Source of the DNA: Tyto alba
Lineage: Eukaryota; Chordata; Aves; Strigiformes; Tytonidae
Reading direction: 5' to 3'
Length of the DNA: 64,000 nt
Assembly (NCBI RefSeq): GCF_018691265.1
Contig: NW_024881303.1
Span: 11,525,777-11,589,776 of the forward strand
Shown here: piece by piece, positions 12,616-25,833 of the stretch
How positions within the stretch are numbered: the stretch's first letter is position 1
Layout: every line of letters begins with the position of its first letter
Notes under the pieces: generated by a model
The model's input: the letters and a program-made list of their open reading frames with translations, nothing else
Database searches by the model: none
Told to the model about the DNA's origin: nothing
Made by a program: the position numbers and the translations under genes

Positions 12616-15600
12616 TTTTAAACATATGCCAATATAGAATTATAAACAGGGTTGGAAACATTTGAATTTGATGTACTGAAGGTCACTGAAGAGCATACAA
12701 TTCTCTCTTCCTCCCTCCCTATTCCACAAAACACAATGTGTTTTGTTTCCCCAGAATTAATTTCTATTTCATAAGTAACTCAGCTTTTAGATAACTTGTT
12801 ACTCAGAAAAGAATCAAATACTCTCTCAAGCCTATGAGGTTTAGATTGGTCTTTTCACTAGTTAAAACCAGCATGGTGAAAAATCCTGATTTTGAGAGCA
12901 AGACACATAAATCAGAGTTCAAGTAGTAAAGTAATTCATCTCTAACAGAACAGCACATGGTAGCTCTGAAAACAAAGCTCTAAATTCTGACAATCATCCT
13001 AAAATATTTAACACTGAATCTCTTTGGAGATTTCAGTTAGAACTCAATAGAAAAGACCCATCGTCTGCTTGCAAAATAAATGCAAATCCTTACAAGGCTG
13101 GATAACCATAATATGGCTTCAGGCATATCTTTGGTTCTTTCTTACTATCAGCTCCTATGAGAATCACCATATTCCCTGATGCTCACAGAAAGCTCTTTAA
13201 GTAGCTGCTTTTTCCAGTCTCTTCTAACACACTCATTTTTCAGGCATCACCTCTTTTCTTTTTCATATTTAACACTTCCATTAATCACTAAGATCAAGAG
13301 TACACATTTTAGTGCATTAATTCAATCAGTTTGCAGCTTGTGATTTTCAAGTTGTTTTATAGTTTATCAAAACTAAACAGCAAGCTAAAGAAATAAATTA
13401 ACACAGTGCACTGTCAAGGTAAAGTCAGAAAGACTACTGTTTAGTCTGTTCTTGAAAGGGATTAAGCTCACGTATGACTGAAGACTATACCAGCGCTAGC
13501 AAGAGCAGGCCCTCTGCACTTCAACATTCTCTTCACACTGGACACACACCCAAGATGGCAGCATTCTTGATCCTCTGACACACAATACACATATTTGTGT
13601 GCCAAATCAACCTTCGGTTTGAAAACTGCCACAATCTCCAAAAGGCAAAAATGAGAAACCCCAAATTTAGGTTCCTTTTCCCATTGACCCAATACATAAT
13701 GAAGTTTTCTTGTCTGCCCCAAGTCTCTTACTTACCTCTTTGGGATCACCTCTGGGACACATTTTTCATTATACAGGTACAACAGCCAGCACAATGGCTT
13801 TATCCCATTCTGTGACCTCCTGCTAGGAGTTCAAAATGAAGTTTCAGCACAAAATAGTAAAGAGGTAAAGGAAATTTCTCAGTCCAAACTTAGAAACAAA
13901 GTCTCAGTCCAAAGTCAAAACCAAATTACTTTGATGGATTATGCTAATTCACATCAGTGAAAAGGCCAACTATTTTTTTCTTGGGGCAGGGGAGCATCTT
14001 ATATGCAATATTTATTTGACACTTACTACTCCTTACGATTTCATTTCACCTACCTACATACTTTGCCCCAGTAACAAAGTGCACCATGGCATGTTAAAGT
14101 TCATCTTAGTCTTGTCCTTAAAGAAATGAAAGAAAATTATTCAGCCTTCCTTTGTCAGCCATGTTTTTTTACTCTGTGTTGATTCCCATGTACTCTTCTG
14201 TTTTGTCACCTCTTTCTTAAAACACGGTCTCAAAAGGGATATTCCACACTTTATCACATCTTAACACAGTATGTGCTCCTTCAATAGATCACTCAGAAAC
14301 CACCCCTGCTGTGGTGGTCATACATCAGACTTTGGCTTTTCAGCTGGAGTTCTTGAGAAATTAGATGTGCAAATCCTTTTTCAATTGTGATTAAACAGAC
14401 AGTAGAACCAACACTAGCCCATAGGACACTGTTACAGGAATTAAACTTTAAATCAGATTTTTAGATTGCCTCTATTTGCATTAAAATATTGCTTCTTGGC
14501 TTGTATATCCTTGTATATGTTTGTGAGAAGGCTAGTCATCTCTGCAATAATAAAGCAGCATGTCTAGTCAATCACACACCATTGCTCCAAATCAAATATA
14601 AAAGGGTTTCATGCTTATAACGGAAAATACACCAAATGCAAAGGTCAGAACATAACAGAAGAGGTAAAAAAAAATTTGGAGAGAGAGAGAGAGGAATCAT
14701 TCAGAAAGGAGTGTGTGTAATTATAAAACAGCTATTGCTCTTCTGTAAGACACTATTATCAAGACATTTGTGAGGGTTCAAGTAGCCAATTACTATTAAG
14801 AAAAACAGTCTTGAAACTCTGCAGAGTTGATTAATTTTAGTAGGCTAGATTCTTTTTCTGAAAACTCCACAGAAATACAGTTTTGATTATATACCATCCA
14901 TCATGAATTCGGTTTAATGTTTTCCAGCCATTCAACAGTAAGAAAGTTACATGGTTCTTGTTACCCATGAATCCCATTTAAGTGAATATCTGGCAGTTAG
15001 GGAAGTTTGGGCATAATTAGTTTATGCTACGAAGACCAAAAGATCTGATAGAGGCATAAATCAGACCAAAAATCTATGTATGTATTGTCTCCCTGGCAGA
15101 TATTTAGGGAGCCAGTGTACGGAATAAGGCAACTATAGATGGTCCTTCTCATGGAACATTGTTCCCATCTGCTGGGAACCAGTGCTTTAGAAATCATTAT
15201 TCATAAGCCTCCCAAAAGAATCAACATAGGTTTATTGGCAAACATTTTTGTCTGCAGAGTTGCCCTGGAAGAAGCCAGAGTTGTAAGGGTGTTTATCAGA
15301 TTGTCTTTTGACAAAACAGGGTTCGTTTACCTTTTTTTAAAAAAAAACCTGTCTTGCAATTATTTATATTCTTATCATCATGCCAGCCGATGATCTTTGG
15401 AATAAAACTATATCTCAGATGGTCTCCTTTCATTAACTGTCTCCAGACAAATCAATATATGGTGTGAGAGATGTGGGCAGCATCTTTCGAAAGAAACAAA
15501 TTGCCACTGTAACTTATAACATGCGATTAGTCATGCAAAAATGAAATGCTCTGGAAATAGTCTGTTTTATAGATGTTTCATTGTGAAGAGTAGATGGTAC

Positions 15601-15866
15601 TTCAAAATGCTGGCGGAGCAATAAGTTCTTGTTTGTCAACATAATATTCCCATATGTAATTACAAAATTGTGTGCAAGCTGACCACTTTACTTTGTTCCA
15701 TTAGGGAAATGGACTGTTAGCATTAAGAATACCATCCAGTTTCAACTATGGAATGAAAAATAATTCCAGTCACTGAGTTACTTTCACTGCTTTTCTCTCT
15801 GACATATTTCATCTGTGTCCTTTAACCAAACTCAAACCTTTTCCCAATTGTTCCAGGAACAAGTAA

Positions 15867-15869
<3 letters not shown>
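12616..15869. other. Unannotated AT-rich sequence
   Basis: No gene or repeat family was recognised, apart from short GA and GT runs near 14680-14720. The region around 15440-15780 is repeat-free and rich in homeodomain-type cores. Confidence 0.5.

Positions 15870-15899
<30 letters not shown>
15870..15899 (+). repeat. Poly(A) tract, 30 A
   Basis: Uninterrupted run of 30 A. The upstream flank shows no SINE, LINE or processed-gene sequence, so it is called a simple repeat and not a retrocopy tail. Confidence 0.9.
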
Positions 15900-15903
<4 letters not shown>

Positions 15904-15964
15904 GTCAATTATCTAATTATCTTAATGTGTTTACTAAGGTAAACAAGAAGAATCAGCTTAATTG

Positions 15965-16195
15965 CATCTAAAAGATTCAGTCTGAGGTCTAAGAAAAACT
16001 TTCTACCACTAAAGCTGGTGACACACTAGAGTAAGGCTGTCTAGAGAGGTCATATTATCTCCTTCTAATGTCCCTACATGTGCCTGAAGGCTTTTAACAG
16101 CTGCAGAGGAGATCCATACAGTGTCAGAGCAGAGCACTGGACTCGGCTACTTCTCAAAGTCGTTTCCAGCCTGACATATCTGGTTTTCTCTGCTT
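15965..16195 (+). mobile_element. Decayed CR1 LINE 3' fragment
   Basis: Weak but ordered resemblance to the CR1 3' region. A stretch near 15990-16055 corresponds to the CR1 segment encoding the C-terminal RT residues (AAACTTTCTACC... GGTGACACACTAGA... AGAGAGGT). A second, near 16135-16180, matches the usual CR1 3' UTR pattern TGGACT...CTTCTCAAAGTC...TTTCCAGCCTGACAT. It is heavily mutated. No tail repeat is left. Confidence 0.5.
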
Positions 16196-18849
16196 CTATG
16201 CACCCTGGCTCAATAAGCACATTGCTGGACTGTTGCACTCATACAGCTGAAGCAGACAGGGCTCGGCATAAGTATAGGGTGCTGTCAAAATACCAATACT
16301 TGCAGGACCAGGGCTTTTTTTAATAATGAAAAATCACAGAGTGTTAAAGACATGTGTGAGGTCTCTACGCACTTCAGTTTCCTGAGGTCACTGCAGAATC
16401 TTTTTGATTAATTGATCAGTACTGTTTGCTTTTTTGCAACTGCAAATAAAGACCTGCCCAAGTAATATCAAATGCAGTTTTAATTCCTGATGGAACACAG
16501 TTGCATAGGAAAGGACACTTAAAACAAGACAGTTATCAAACTAAAACAAGTGAGAATTAGTTATCTGTGTTAGCTGACATTTAAACAGCAAATTACAACA
16601 AATGTTAGGCAATAAGAAATTGGAAAAAAAATTCTTGCCATAGTTAATAAAAATAAGCTAAATTCATAGTGTAATCTACCCTCAGAAGATAGCCACAGCT
16701 AGGTGCTGCACTGATTACTACTTTGTCATCCTCTCTCAAAATTCATTGCATCTCTATACAGCAAAACGTAATCCAATCTGAAAATAATACATAAAAACAT
16801 AGAGAAATTGTACTTGGTACAGAAGTCATTACACTTTTAGCCGTATTCTGGACCTCCACAGACTGATGCGAGTTTCCAGTTTGCCTGTTATTTTAACTAC
16901 AGTCATAAACTAGGCTGATGCCCTCAGGGAGATTTCTATAGCCGGCCCACTAAATACTATTCCTGGTCAGCATAGCATGACTGTTCCCTTCAATACATAC
17001 TCCCTAGTTCGCTCCATTACCCAAGAAACCACATTTTTCCACTAGCTTGAGATAAAAAAATCAGGTAGCAGTCATGAGATCTGATGGAAAAAATATACTT
17101 TATGTAACCAGCCTTTTATGATCACCAAATAAAGGATACTGAGATTCTAATGTGTACATAAAACATAAAGGGTTAGTGCAAGCAAATTAAAGAGGTCCCA
17201 AGGGACACTAAAATGGAAAAACTTTTAAGAATTTTAGAAGGATCAGGGTGTATGCTGGAAGCATTATCTTCCTATCTGAAACAAAGCATTTTAAGTTCGA
17301 AGTTTCAAAGTGGGTTGTTTCTTTTTTACCTCTGTACCAGTGTCTGCTGAGTACAGAATTGTCTGTAGGTAACTGGTGCTATCCGGGAAACTATTACTAG
17401 GGTAGCCAATCAGTTATCTCTCATTGCTACTGAAACACTGTTTGGTAGTGAACACATCAAACAAATGTTCTGGGGTTGTTTTGTTTTACTCTTTTGACAG
17501 CTAACATAAGCAGGATTTTACCTGACTAGAAAGCCTGTCTATTTTAATCATGCTAAAGGAGTGAAGCAAGCGTGACAGGCACTAGAAAGAAAACACCATT
17601 TCTTCAAAGATGTTACAATCAGATTAGCTTTTATAGACTAAGCCATAACATCCATGAAATTTTTGGTTTATTAAAGTATAAACACAAGATAGATACAACT
17701 AAACTTGATTTCAGATTATACAAGACTGGGTTACAGGGTGGTCCTTCCTTCTCACTGCAGTTTATGGTTTGTTTTTCGCTTATTCCCTAATATATATTAA
17801 ACAAGGTGATCTCTGGTGGTTACTGTTTTCTATATATTCACACAAATGATTACAAATACTCTTAGACCAGAATCAGGCTCCTTGGGCCATGGGTCTGCAC
17901 ATATGAGAATCAGCAGCATCACACACTGTATTCTTTCCTGAATCATGTCAGAGAAGCAGAAAGACTGAACAAAGCTTTATCTCTACAAGCAGAGAGGTAC
18001 ACACAGATTCTTTAGTCAATATAGGCAAAGGCACAGGAACTTTCCAAGGGAAAAAATATTAAATTTTCCTCAAGAGTGGTGTAATATGCTCTGCTCCTCA
18101 CTCAGGACAAAAATCAGTTTCTTCATGACACTTAAATTCAAAGAATTTTGTTGCTTCTCTAAATGAAAAACATACAAACATAATAACCTTACTCAGCTAA
18201 AGGCTTCATCAGTTGTCTTTTCTTCCCTTAATACTGCAAGATTTTTCCTCCCCTCTACCCAGCTCTGAACAGTATCTAATCTTTGATGAAGTGTCCTCTG
18301 CTACTTGGTCTGTTTACTTGTCTTATCTTGTCCCTTCAAATTTTAGCAAATTCACCCATCTCCTTGACAGAGACACATTTTTTTCTCTTCTTTTTCTCTA
18401 AAGAAAAAAAAACAAAGCAGCAAGTTTTGTTTTGCTTTTTCAAATAAAACAAACGTCAGCTGTTTCTTCATTCTCCATCTTCAGCTCTGTCCCCAGCTCC
18501 CCAGGGAATCAGTTCTCCACCTACTAGTGACACCACTGACAGTATATTTGGAAAACCCTTGACCTCAGGTTAGAATGTACTGCGTGGCTCTCCATGTTCA
18601 GTTTTCATATGTACTCTTACTTATCTTTAAAACAGATTTGTTTATACAGTCATCTGTATGTTGAAAATCTGCACACTTGTTGCTTACATCATGCCTTGAG
18701 CTGTTTTCCCACAAGGGTATCTGGTGCCCTTTTGCCCACACACTTCTTCAGTGCAATTGGGATGAACGTCAGCTGCAATCCCTCCAACTGCCGTCCCACA
18801 CGTGTGCTGTAAACTGATGAATTCTAATCAAAATACCTCAGGGCATTTT
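16196..18849. other. Unannotated AT-rich sequence
   Basis: No gene was recognised. The right-hand part (from about 18200) may be the further-decayed downstream section of the minus-strand CR1 relic that follows, but no RT motif could be read there. Confidence 0.4.
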
Positions 18850-19430
18850 ACAGTCTCTCAAAGTCACTTTCGTGTTGCTTCATCTAGTGCTCTCTCTTAA
18901 CAAGTATTTCAAATTGGATGATAGCACTAGAAGGTTTTACTCAAATAAAAGTAGTACCCATTTTCCAGCCTTATTAAATCATAAAGCACTTGATTCATTT
19001 TCAAGGATTAGGTCCAAAATATCCTCTGGCTATATTGACCATTCAACAAATTGCATTATGAAAGCAGCGCTGCACTAGAGTAGCTCTAAAAGCCTGCCTT
19101 CCTTGGATTTTGCACAGTTATTATTCCAATCAATACTGGAGTGATTCAAATCCCTCATGATCAATCTCAAAGGCTTCTTTTAGGTGCTTTTCTTATCGGT
19201 ACAAACATTTCACAAATAATTTTTGTGAACCGCCCTGAGTCTATAACAACCACCAGCCTTTTTACCATCAATTTTCCATACTATCTCTGGTTTATGGGAC
19301 ACCATATGCGTCCCTTGGGAAATCCTTTGCCATCCTTCAGTATTAATCCTGGCTATCAGAGTCAGGTTTATATTCTAAATCTCAAAATCCTAGACCTTTC
19401 CTGGTTGGTTGGCTAGACATCACACCCCTT
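18850..19430 (-). mobile_element. Ancient CR1-like LINE, endonuclease-domain relic
   Basis: Read on the minus strand, this segment keeps the order of landmarks of the CR1 apurinic-type endonuclease. There is a CYRL stretch (normally YYRP) near 19247, then LIMRDLNHSSIDW near 19125-19165, where the family has a GDFN core followed by HPDICW-type residues. Next is EGRLLEL, where the family has RRFLE, and then LDLILENE near 18990-19020, where the family has LDLVLTN. The Asp and Asn of the GDFN core remain, but Gly is Arg and Phe is Leu. Several stops interrupt the frame. No reverse-transcriptase part was found. Boundaries are approximate. Confidence 0.6.
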
Positions 19431-22400
19431 AAAATGTTTATTCATTCAAAAACGATAGGCTACTGAAGACTAACAAGCTCACCAGTTCCTGTCAGACACT
19501 CACGTGGTTTGTGTTGGAGAGATCTCCCTTTTAAACATCAAAAGCAAGAAATAAAATCCAGTGCTATATTAAATACTGCAGTGAGAACATTTTATTTCTG
19601 AAAATAAAATGCATTTTCCCCACCAAAAAGATGTGTAGTCCGACTCTAGCCAGAAGTATGGTTTTTCCTTTCCCTTATTTTGATAAATTCAAGCTTCTAA
19701 TGGGAAGAAAATCTATGGTCTCTATAGTCCACAGTAAAAGAGAAACATTCCATCCCCTTTCCTCCCTCACTTGCAGAAATGCTTCTTTTAATATGTGTTT
19801 CTAGAACACAATACCATGAAAATACATACTGTCATTCAAATCTGTACCTTGAAGCAAGTCTACAGTACAACTCCCACCACATTCCCCAAATTGAAGTTCA
19901 TTATAACCTGTCTACTGCAGGGGTTAAATCAGTTAAAACCCAATGGAATTTCTCTTTAATGCTCTCAGTACTGTGACAAATCAAGAGAAAAGGCAGGGGC
20001 ACATGAAGGGTGCACTAATTTCAATCAACTCTTTCCAAGTGTGTGAATGCCAGAGAATGATTGGATCTCAAATTTCATCATATATGTGAGTATTGCTTTA
20101 TTGTGAACATTTACATTAGCAGTTTAATCCCTTTAGGAAAAGAATACCGAAAATTGGTTTCAAAATGTTCCCTTCATTAAATCTGTTGCAATTTCTCTTG
20201 AAATAAAAGGCACGGTCTGAGGTAGAGAGAACCTAACAGATGAACTGTTAGAAACATTAAATAAGGACCTCTCAACCTTTAAAAGGAAAGAAATTGTGCT
20301 GTACATTTCCCAGCTGAATTGTTGCAACATTTTAACATCATTTGGGGGAATAGAATTTTAAGTAAAGGCTGGCAACGTGTATCACACATTTAAAGAAAAT
20401 CAATCACAAAATAAAGAGCTTAAAATGTGTGAGGAAGCCACATCCATATACAGCTACTCACGTTTTTTCTAAGCTCTCTTTTCTGCCTTTTATGGTGGTT
20501 TATTCACAGGACTTCACTGTGCTGGAAGACAGGATGAGGTACCACCATGGGAAATCTATCTCAGTTTTGTGCTTCAGCAAGTTCCCATCTCAGAGAAGAT
20601 TTTGATGGATTGTCCTAAGTCTTTATTTCTTGCATCTCATCCACTCAGTGTGTCCCACATTGGCAAGAGATGCATATTTAACTTCTCACTGTTGTGTGAA
20701 CAGCAACCTATCCATGCAATACAGGCACCTGCACTGGATACAAGACCAGATGTCAAGTGCGGAGTTTCTTCTGGAAATAGTGCTTCAGAGGAAGATCTTG
20801 TGGAAAGCAGAATGTGGTCCAGTAGAATTTACTTTAATTAAATTTGTTCATGTTTACTCCAGTCCTGGTGCATGTGTTACTAGCAGTTATTCTGGCCTGG
20901 TGTGTGCTTGATAACCTGCTCATGTCTATGTTCTCAGTCTTCTCCAAACCACATAAGCAGCCAGCTATTAGCTTATTAGAAGTATCTACGGTTTCTACCT
21001 TTGGGTTAAGCAAATTCAAGTTGTCTCAGATCTGCTGTACACTACAAACATATGTGTGGGGACTACTGTAGATTAGCTGAGGTATTTGTTACTCCATCAT
21101 AATTTGAGGATGATAGGGCTCTAGTCTCTTCCCTGAAATTACTGTATTGCTAAACTTGATTCTCCCAGATGCCAGGACATCTTGGGGTGGCTCACACTCT
21201 CTCCAGCTTTCACAAAAACTAAACCAAGGAAAGCTTTGCTGAAGTTGGTCTATTCTGTGAACAAGTTCCTATTTTGATGAATTCATACTTTACAATCATA
21301 GAATATTTCATTTTAAATTTCCAAACACACCTAAAGGCAAAACATTTCAAACATTTTTAAAAGCTTCTTCTGTAAATAGAAATTAAGGATAAGCATCTTA
21401 CAGAAATTCTTAGCTTTCCTATGCAGCAATATGAATCCTGAATTAAAAGCATGATGATACTGAAAGAATGGCATTGGTAAAGCATATTTTGTTGATGAAA
21501 AGTCTTTTTGTCTTCTCTACTTAAATTTCCAATAATCCATTACTTGTCTTTCTGTGCAAACCATTTATGCATTATTAGAACATCAGAATTATTTTTAGAA
21601 ATACATTTGACAAAAATATGTATCTGACCCACACAGAAAAGTCTTAAATACTAATTTATGAATGAGACTAAACTGGGCAGCAAAAGATTGAGCTACAAAG
21701 GAGGAGTATGTGGTATCTCTGTCTTAAAAAAAATCTCACAGAAACAACATTAAAAGTAGCAGCACTCAGGAAACCTTACACTCCTCCAGTTTCACTGTTG
21801 TGATAGTGTTTTAAAAATAGGGAAGTGGGAGTATATTTCTACTAGTAACTGCCACCATACCAGTGTCGAAATAAACCCTGAATGAGAGGGAATAAATAGC
21901 ATGTTGAAAACTCCCTATGTCATGCACCTCTATTGCTTCTTGTCTAAGAGCAAACAGGGCATGTTAGCATTGCTCACCACAAACATCCATGACTTTAAAA
22001 CTGGGAAGGTTAAAACCTTCTGCTGACCCATGTTATTGTATGGTGCAGATGCAGAATTATATTGATAACAGAGAGGATAGCAGTAAAACTAAATGAGGTT
22101 TTCCATAAGCTCACTCTTGATCTACCCTCTGGCATCAGTTGTTTAGAAAGTCACAGAGAGAAAGTTTGTGTGAGTGGAACCAACACGGAACACGGAAACA
22201 CATATTCTCTTTGGTGGGTGATTTTTCCACATTTTCAGAAAAGAAGCCTTCTAGACTCAGACTTCACCTGCAGAGATGGAATGGCTGGGAAAAAGCCCAG
22301 AAAACATTCCTCAGGACCAAGGTCCCATTAGGAGGGGGCTGAACAAAAAGTGCAGAAATCCCCTTCAGAGCTTGGAAGACTATAAAAGCTTCAATACAAC

Positions 22401-24683
22401 CTAATTCCAGGAAGTACATAGGGAAGTATTTGAACATTTTCTTATGTTCTAGCAAACCATGTGGTTAAAGTTAAGCATTTGCGTTTGTTCTTTTCTGAAC
22501 TACAAAGCATTTAGCAGCACAGAAATAGATACGCTCTTTAGTCTTCATATGTGTCCTGACTCAGTAAGGACCACCAAACCATGCCCTCTATGACTGAGTC
22601 TGCATGCATCAAACACCTCTAAGAAGGTATCCCCAAGTAGGACTGCAACTCTAAAATAATAATCCTAAAATCTGGAACATACAATTAGCTGAGAAGTCGT
22701 ACTTGTTCCAACCAACAAGAAACCAATTTAACAAACTCACAGAAAATTCACAGCAAATACAACGTTATTTAAAAAACACTTCATATAAACTGTTCATATT
22801 TTATCTATTCAGTATTCCTTTTTAGTGCCAGAAGTCCAGCATTAGCTCAAAAATGGCGGGGTCTGTGCTTATACAGACACCCAGTCAAACAAGTAGGAAC
22901 CTAATCATTAAAGAGTTTATGACAGAAAACAGATGTTGCAGCCAATTTTGTTAGAGCTGGAAGCCTCTGAAGAGAGACGTCTGGATTGTTTAGCTTGCTT
23001 ATTTCTGCAGCACTAGAGATCATTCTCGTTACTGTGTTTTGAAGCGGTAATTTCTGAATGATGATGCTGGCAGAACTACAAAGAATTACACTAATCCAGT
23101 CTGGATGTTACTAACACATGTAAGACTGTCTTCAGATTTTCACAGGTCAAGCAGGATTTAAACCCTGCTCCGTTAATAAAACAGAAAGACACTGTTCTAG
23201 GACTTTTAAAAGTATCTTTACCTAAAAAGGTACAGGAATCCAGCTTGGGTTACAGGGTTTTGTCCTGCAACAGAAACTCAAGGAAATTATTTATGTAGAT
23301 TGGGCTGACAACAATCAAATAGCTTTAAACAGATAAAGCTCATCTTACTCTAAATATTTGCAAAACAATAGCCTTGCTAACAAGGTTAACATTGAACTGC
23401 CTCTCCAGGGCCTGTCACTGCACATAAAACTTTCATCGTAACTGATAACCAACTGCCAAAGAACAGTAAGCATTACATTAGTCATGAACTACAACTTCAT
23501 ACTAACATCATTCCTACCTTATCGAAGAAAAGGACTGTGTGTTGATTTAAACCTCTGGATCCAGAACACAGCCCAGTGGGGTTTGGTTCTAGGTCCCAGC
23601 TGGAAACCCAAGGAAAAAAAAATTATACCTTCTGTTTTGATATTACCTAGAGCAGCTTCAGAAACTACTGAATTCTTAAAAGTTTCTCTCTAGTTACAAC
23701 TGTCAAAAGAAGAGCTTACAAGACACTCCTTTTGAAGCTGAGAACACTTCACAAAAGACAGAGTTTAGCCCAAACCCAAAGATCAGAATCCAATTCAACA
23801 TCTTACCCACATGCTGGTAAGATTTCAATCTAAAGAGCCTCTTTACCAACTGTATTGCAAACAGTGAAGTAAGGAAAAGCCCCTACCCTACTACCTGTTT
23901 ACATAACATAGCATTCACCAGGCTGCCCACAAAAAAATTAAAATAGATTGGAAATTGAGACACAAATATTCAAAATGAACATATATAAGAGACATTGATT
24001 AAATAAGATTCCACAACAAACTGTTGCTGCCACTTTTTGAGGGTCAGCCAAGCTAGTGATGGAGCATCCACCTTACCTTCAAAAAAGCAAGGTTAGTAAC
24101 AGCTTATTTATTCTAAAATTTCTTGTGGAGCTTAGAATGTACTTCATAAAGGTCACACTGACAACACTTTATTTTGTTAGTATGAAAAAAAGATCATAAT
24201 TGCAAGAAAAGTATTTTCTTGACAGGAATAGCAAAACACCCACTCAACTTTCTTAAATTTCCTGATTCTTTTAGTAAGCGAAGGAATTAAGTATCTATCT
24301 TGCCTATGCATTCCCTCATTAGATTAAAATCTAAGTAGCCACCAATTCAGTACTTCTCTTAGATAAAACTAAACTGCAAGTCATAAGGAAATGAAAAAAA
24401 TTTTTTCTTTCTACGATGCTTCTGGCTCATTAGAACAATTACTTCACAGGTGCAACTCTGACTACCAATGTGGTAAATTAATGGTGGTATTGGTGGGCAG
24501 CAAACATCAAACTGCCCAGGACAGGTCTGAATTTTAGGAATTAAATACTTACTTAGGTCAATCATTCAAGGCAAGAGTAAACTGGCTTCTGAGGTTGCAT
24601 TTCTCACATTTGAACTATTCAAAATCCTGGACCAATAGTATCTTACTATGTATTGCAAGGATGACATTTACTGTAAAGGTAGA
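19431..24683. other. Unannotated AT-rich sequence
   Basis: No exon, RNA gene or repeat family was recognised. Open frames are all under about 95 codons, overlap each other in several frames and show no domain. Confidence 0.5.
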
Positions 24684-24737
24684 TCTCTGCTTACCTAATT
24701 AGGTTATTAGCCATTTTAGGGCCCAGTATGCCATTAA
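24684..24737 (+). repeat. Direct repeat copy 1 (about 54 bp)
   Basis: Nearly identical to 25401-25454, 717 bases downstream. A core of about 29 bases is exact and includes the palindrome CCTAATTAGG. Similarity stops abruptly on both sides. Not recognised as a known repeat family. Confidence 0.8.
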
Positions 24738-25400
24738 CACTGTTCAGTGCACACAAAAAAAAACAAAAGGGAAGCAACAGGGGAAGCAAAGTAGGAAGTT
24801 GTCCCATTTACATAACTTCCTCAGTGCTCTGGTCCAATGGACATCAATGGCTGGGTACTTGTGAGGTAGATGGAGCCAGGGAATATATCCATAGAGGAGA
24901 GTAATAATAAATAGTAAAGCTCTCTTACGGCCCTTGATATGGTCCCCAGATCTTTAAACACAGTGGAAAGAGCAGTTAATGTTAAACACACATGTATGGA
25001 AAGCAGGGGAAATTGATGGTTAATAGGCAAAGCCACAGAGGAGCTCAAGATGGACCTTCACATACAGCCCTTCCTGGAGCTAGTCACGGCCTCCTGTATT
25101 TTATATATCATCCCTTGACAAATCCAACTTCACCTCTCCTCCAGTAGGAAAGCTCCTGCCATTGAGTGCAGCTAGGTAAGCCTGCATGTCTTCTGCTCCC
25201 TTAGTCTCCAGACTCTGTCTAGCCAAAATAAACTGGTTTTACTTGAGAGAAAAGGCTTACTAGCACAACATCTACTAAGACAGATATCCTTGTTCACATC
25301 TGGCTCACATCTGCCCAAATAAAACTGCAAGCAGAGTAAGCATACTGTCATCTGCTCTGCTCCATAGGTGTACCAGTAAACCTTGCTAAAGCCAGCTCCT
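24738..25400. other. Spacer between the two direct repeats
   Basis: No gene was recognised. An A-rich run lies near 24753. No terminal inverted repeats or coding remnants were seen that would identify it as the inside of a transposon. Confidence 0.4.
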
Positions 25401-25454
25401 TCTCTGCCTACCTAATTAGGTTATTAGCCATTTTAGGGCTCAGGATGCAATTAA
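25401..25454 (+). repeat. Direct repeat copy 2 (about 54 bp)
   Basis: Second copy of the 24684-24737 unit, with about four or five substitutions. It shares the exact block from ACCTAATTAGG through CCATTTTAGGG. Confidence 0.8.
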
Positions 25455-25732
25455 ACGGGCTGCTGGTGGCTTTAGTCACTTCTGGTTTTGCCCCCATACA
25501 ACAGCAATGAAAACCAGAAACCTCTGAAGGTGCTTAAATTGGAAACCTTTTCAATCACCAGATTTCCCTACTAGCACACAAACCAGCACAGCTATAAGCT
25601 GTACAATCAGGAGATTATTGAAGACCTGGAAACAGATGAGAAAAGAGAAGACAGAAAAAGCAAAAGATGTTATACACATTGAAATATAGCCAGGAATCTA
25701 ACCTCAGGATTCCAGTTAGCCACAACCACCTC

Positions 25733-25833
25733 AAAAAAAAAAAAAAAAAAAAACCAAACCTGGAAATGAGTAGTTACAAAATAGTATAGGATTAAACTAG
25801 AATTCGGTGGGCAACTGACCAAAAAAAAAAAAA
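25733..25833 (+). repeat. Two poly(A) tracts (21 A and 13 A)
   Basis: A runs at 25733-25753 and 25821-25833 in otherwise unremarkable sequence. No retrocopy body was found upstream. Confidence 0.85.

Noticed and set aside
15840..15900. A30 tract as the tail of a processed pseudogene
   Set aside because: No coding, SINE or LINE sequence was recognised upstream and no flanking duplication was found.
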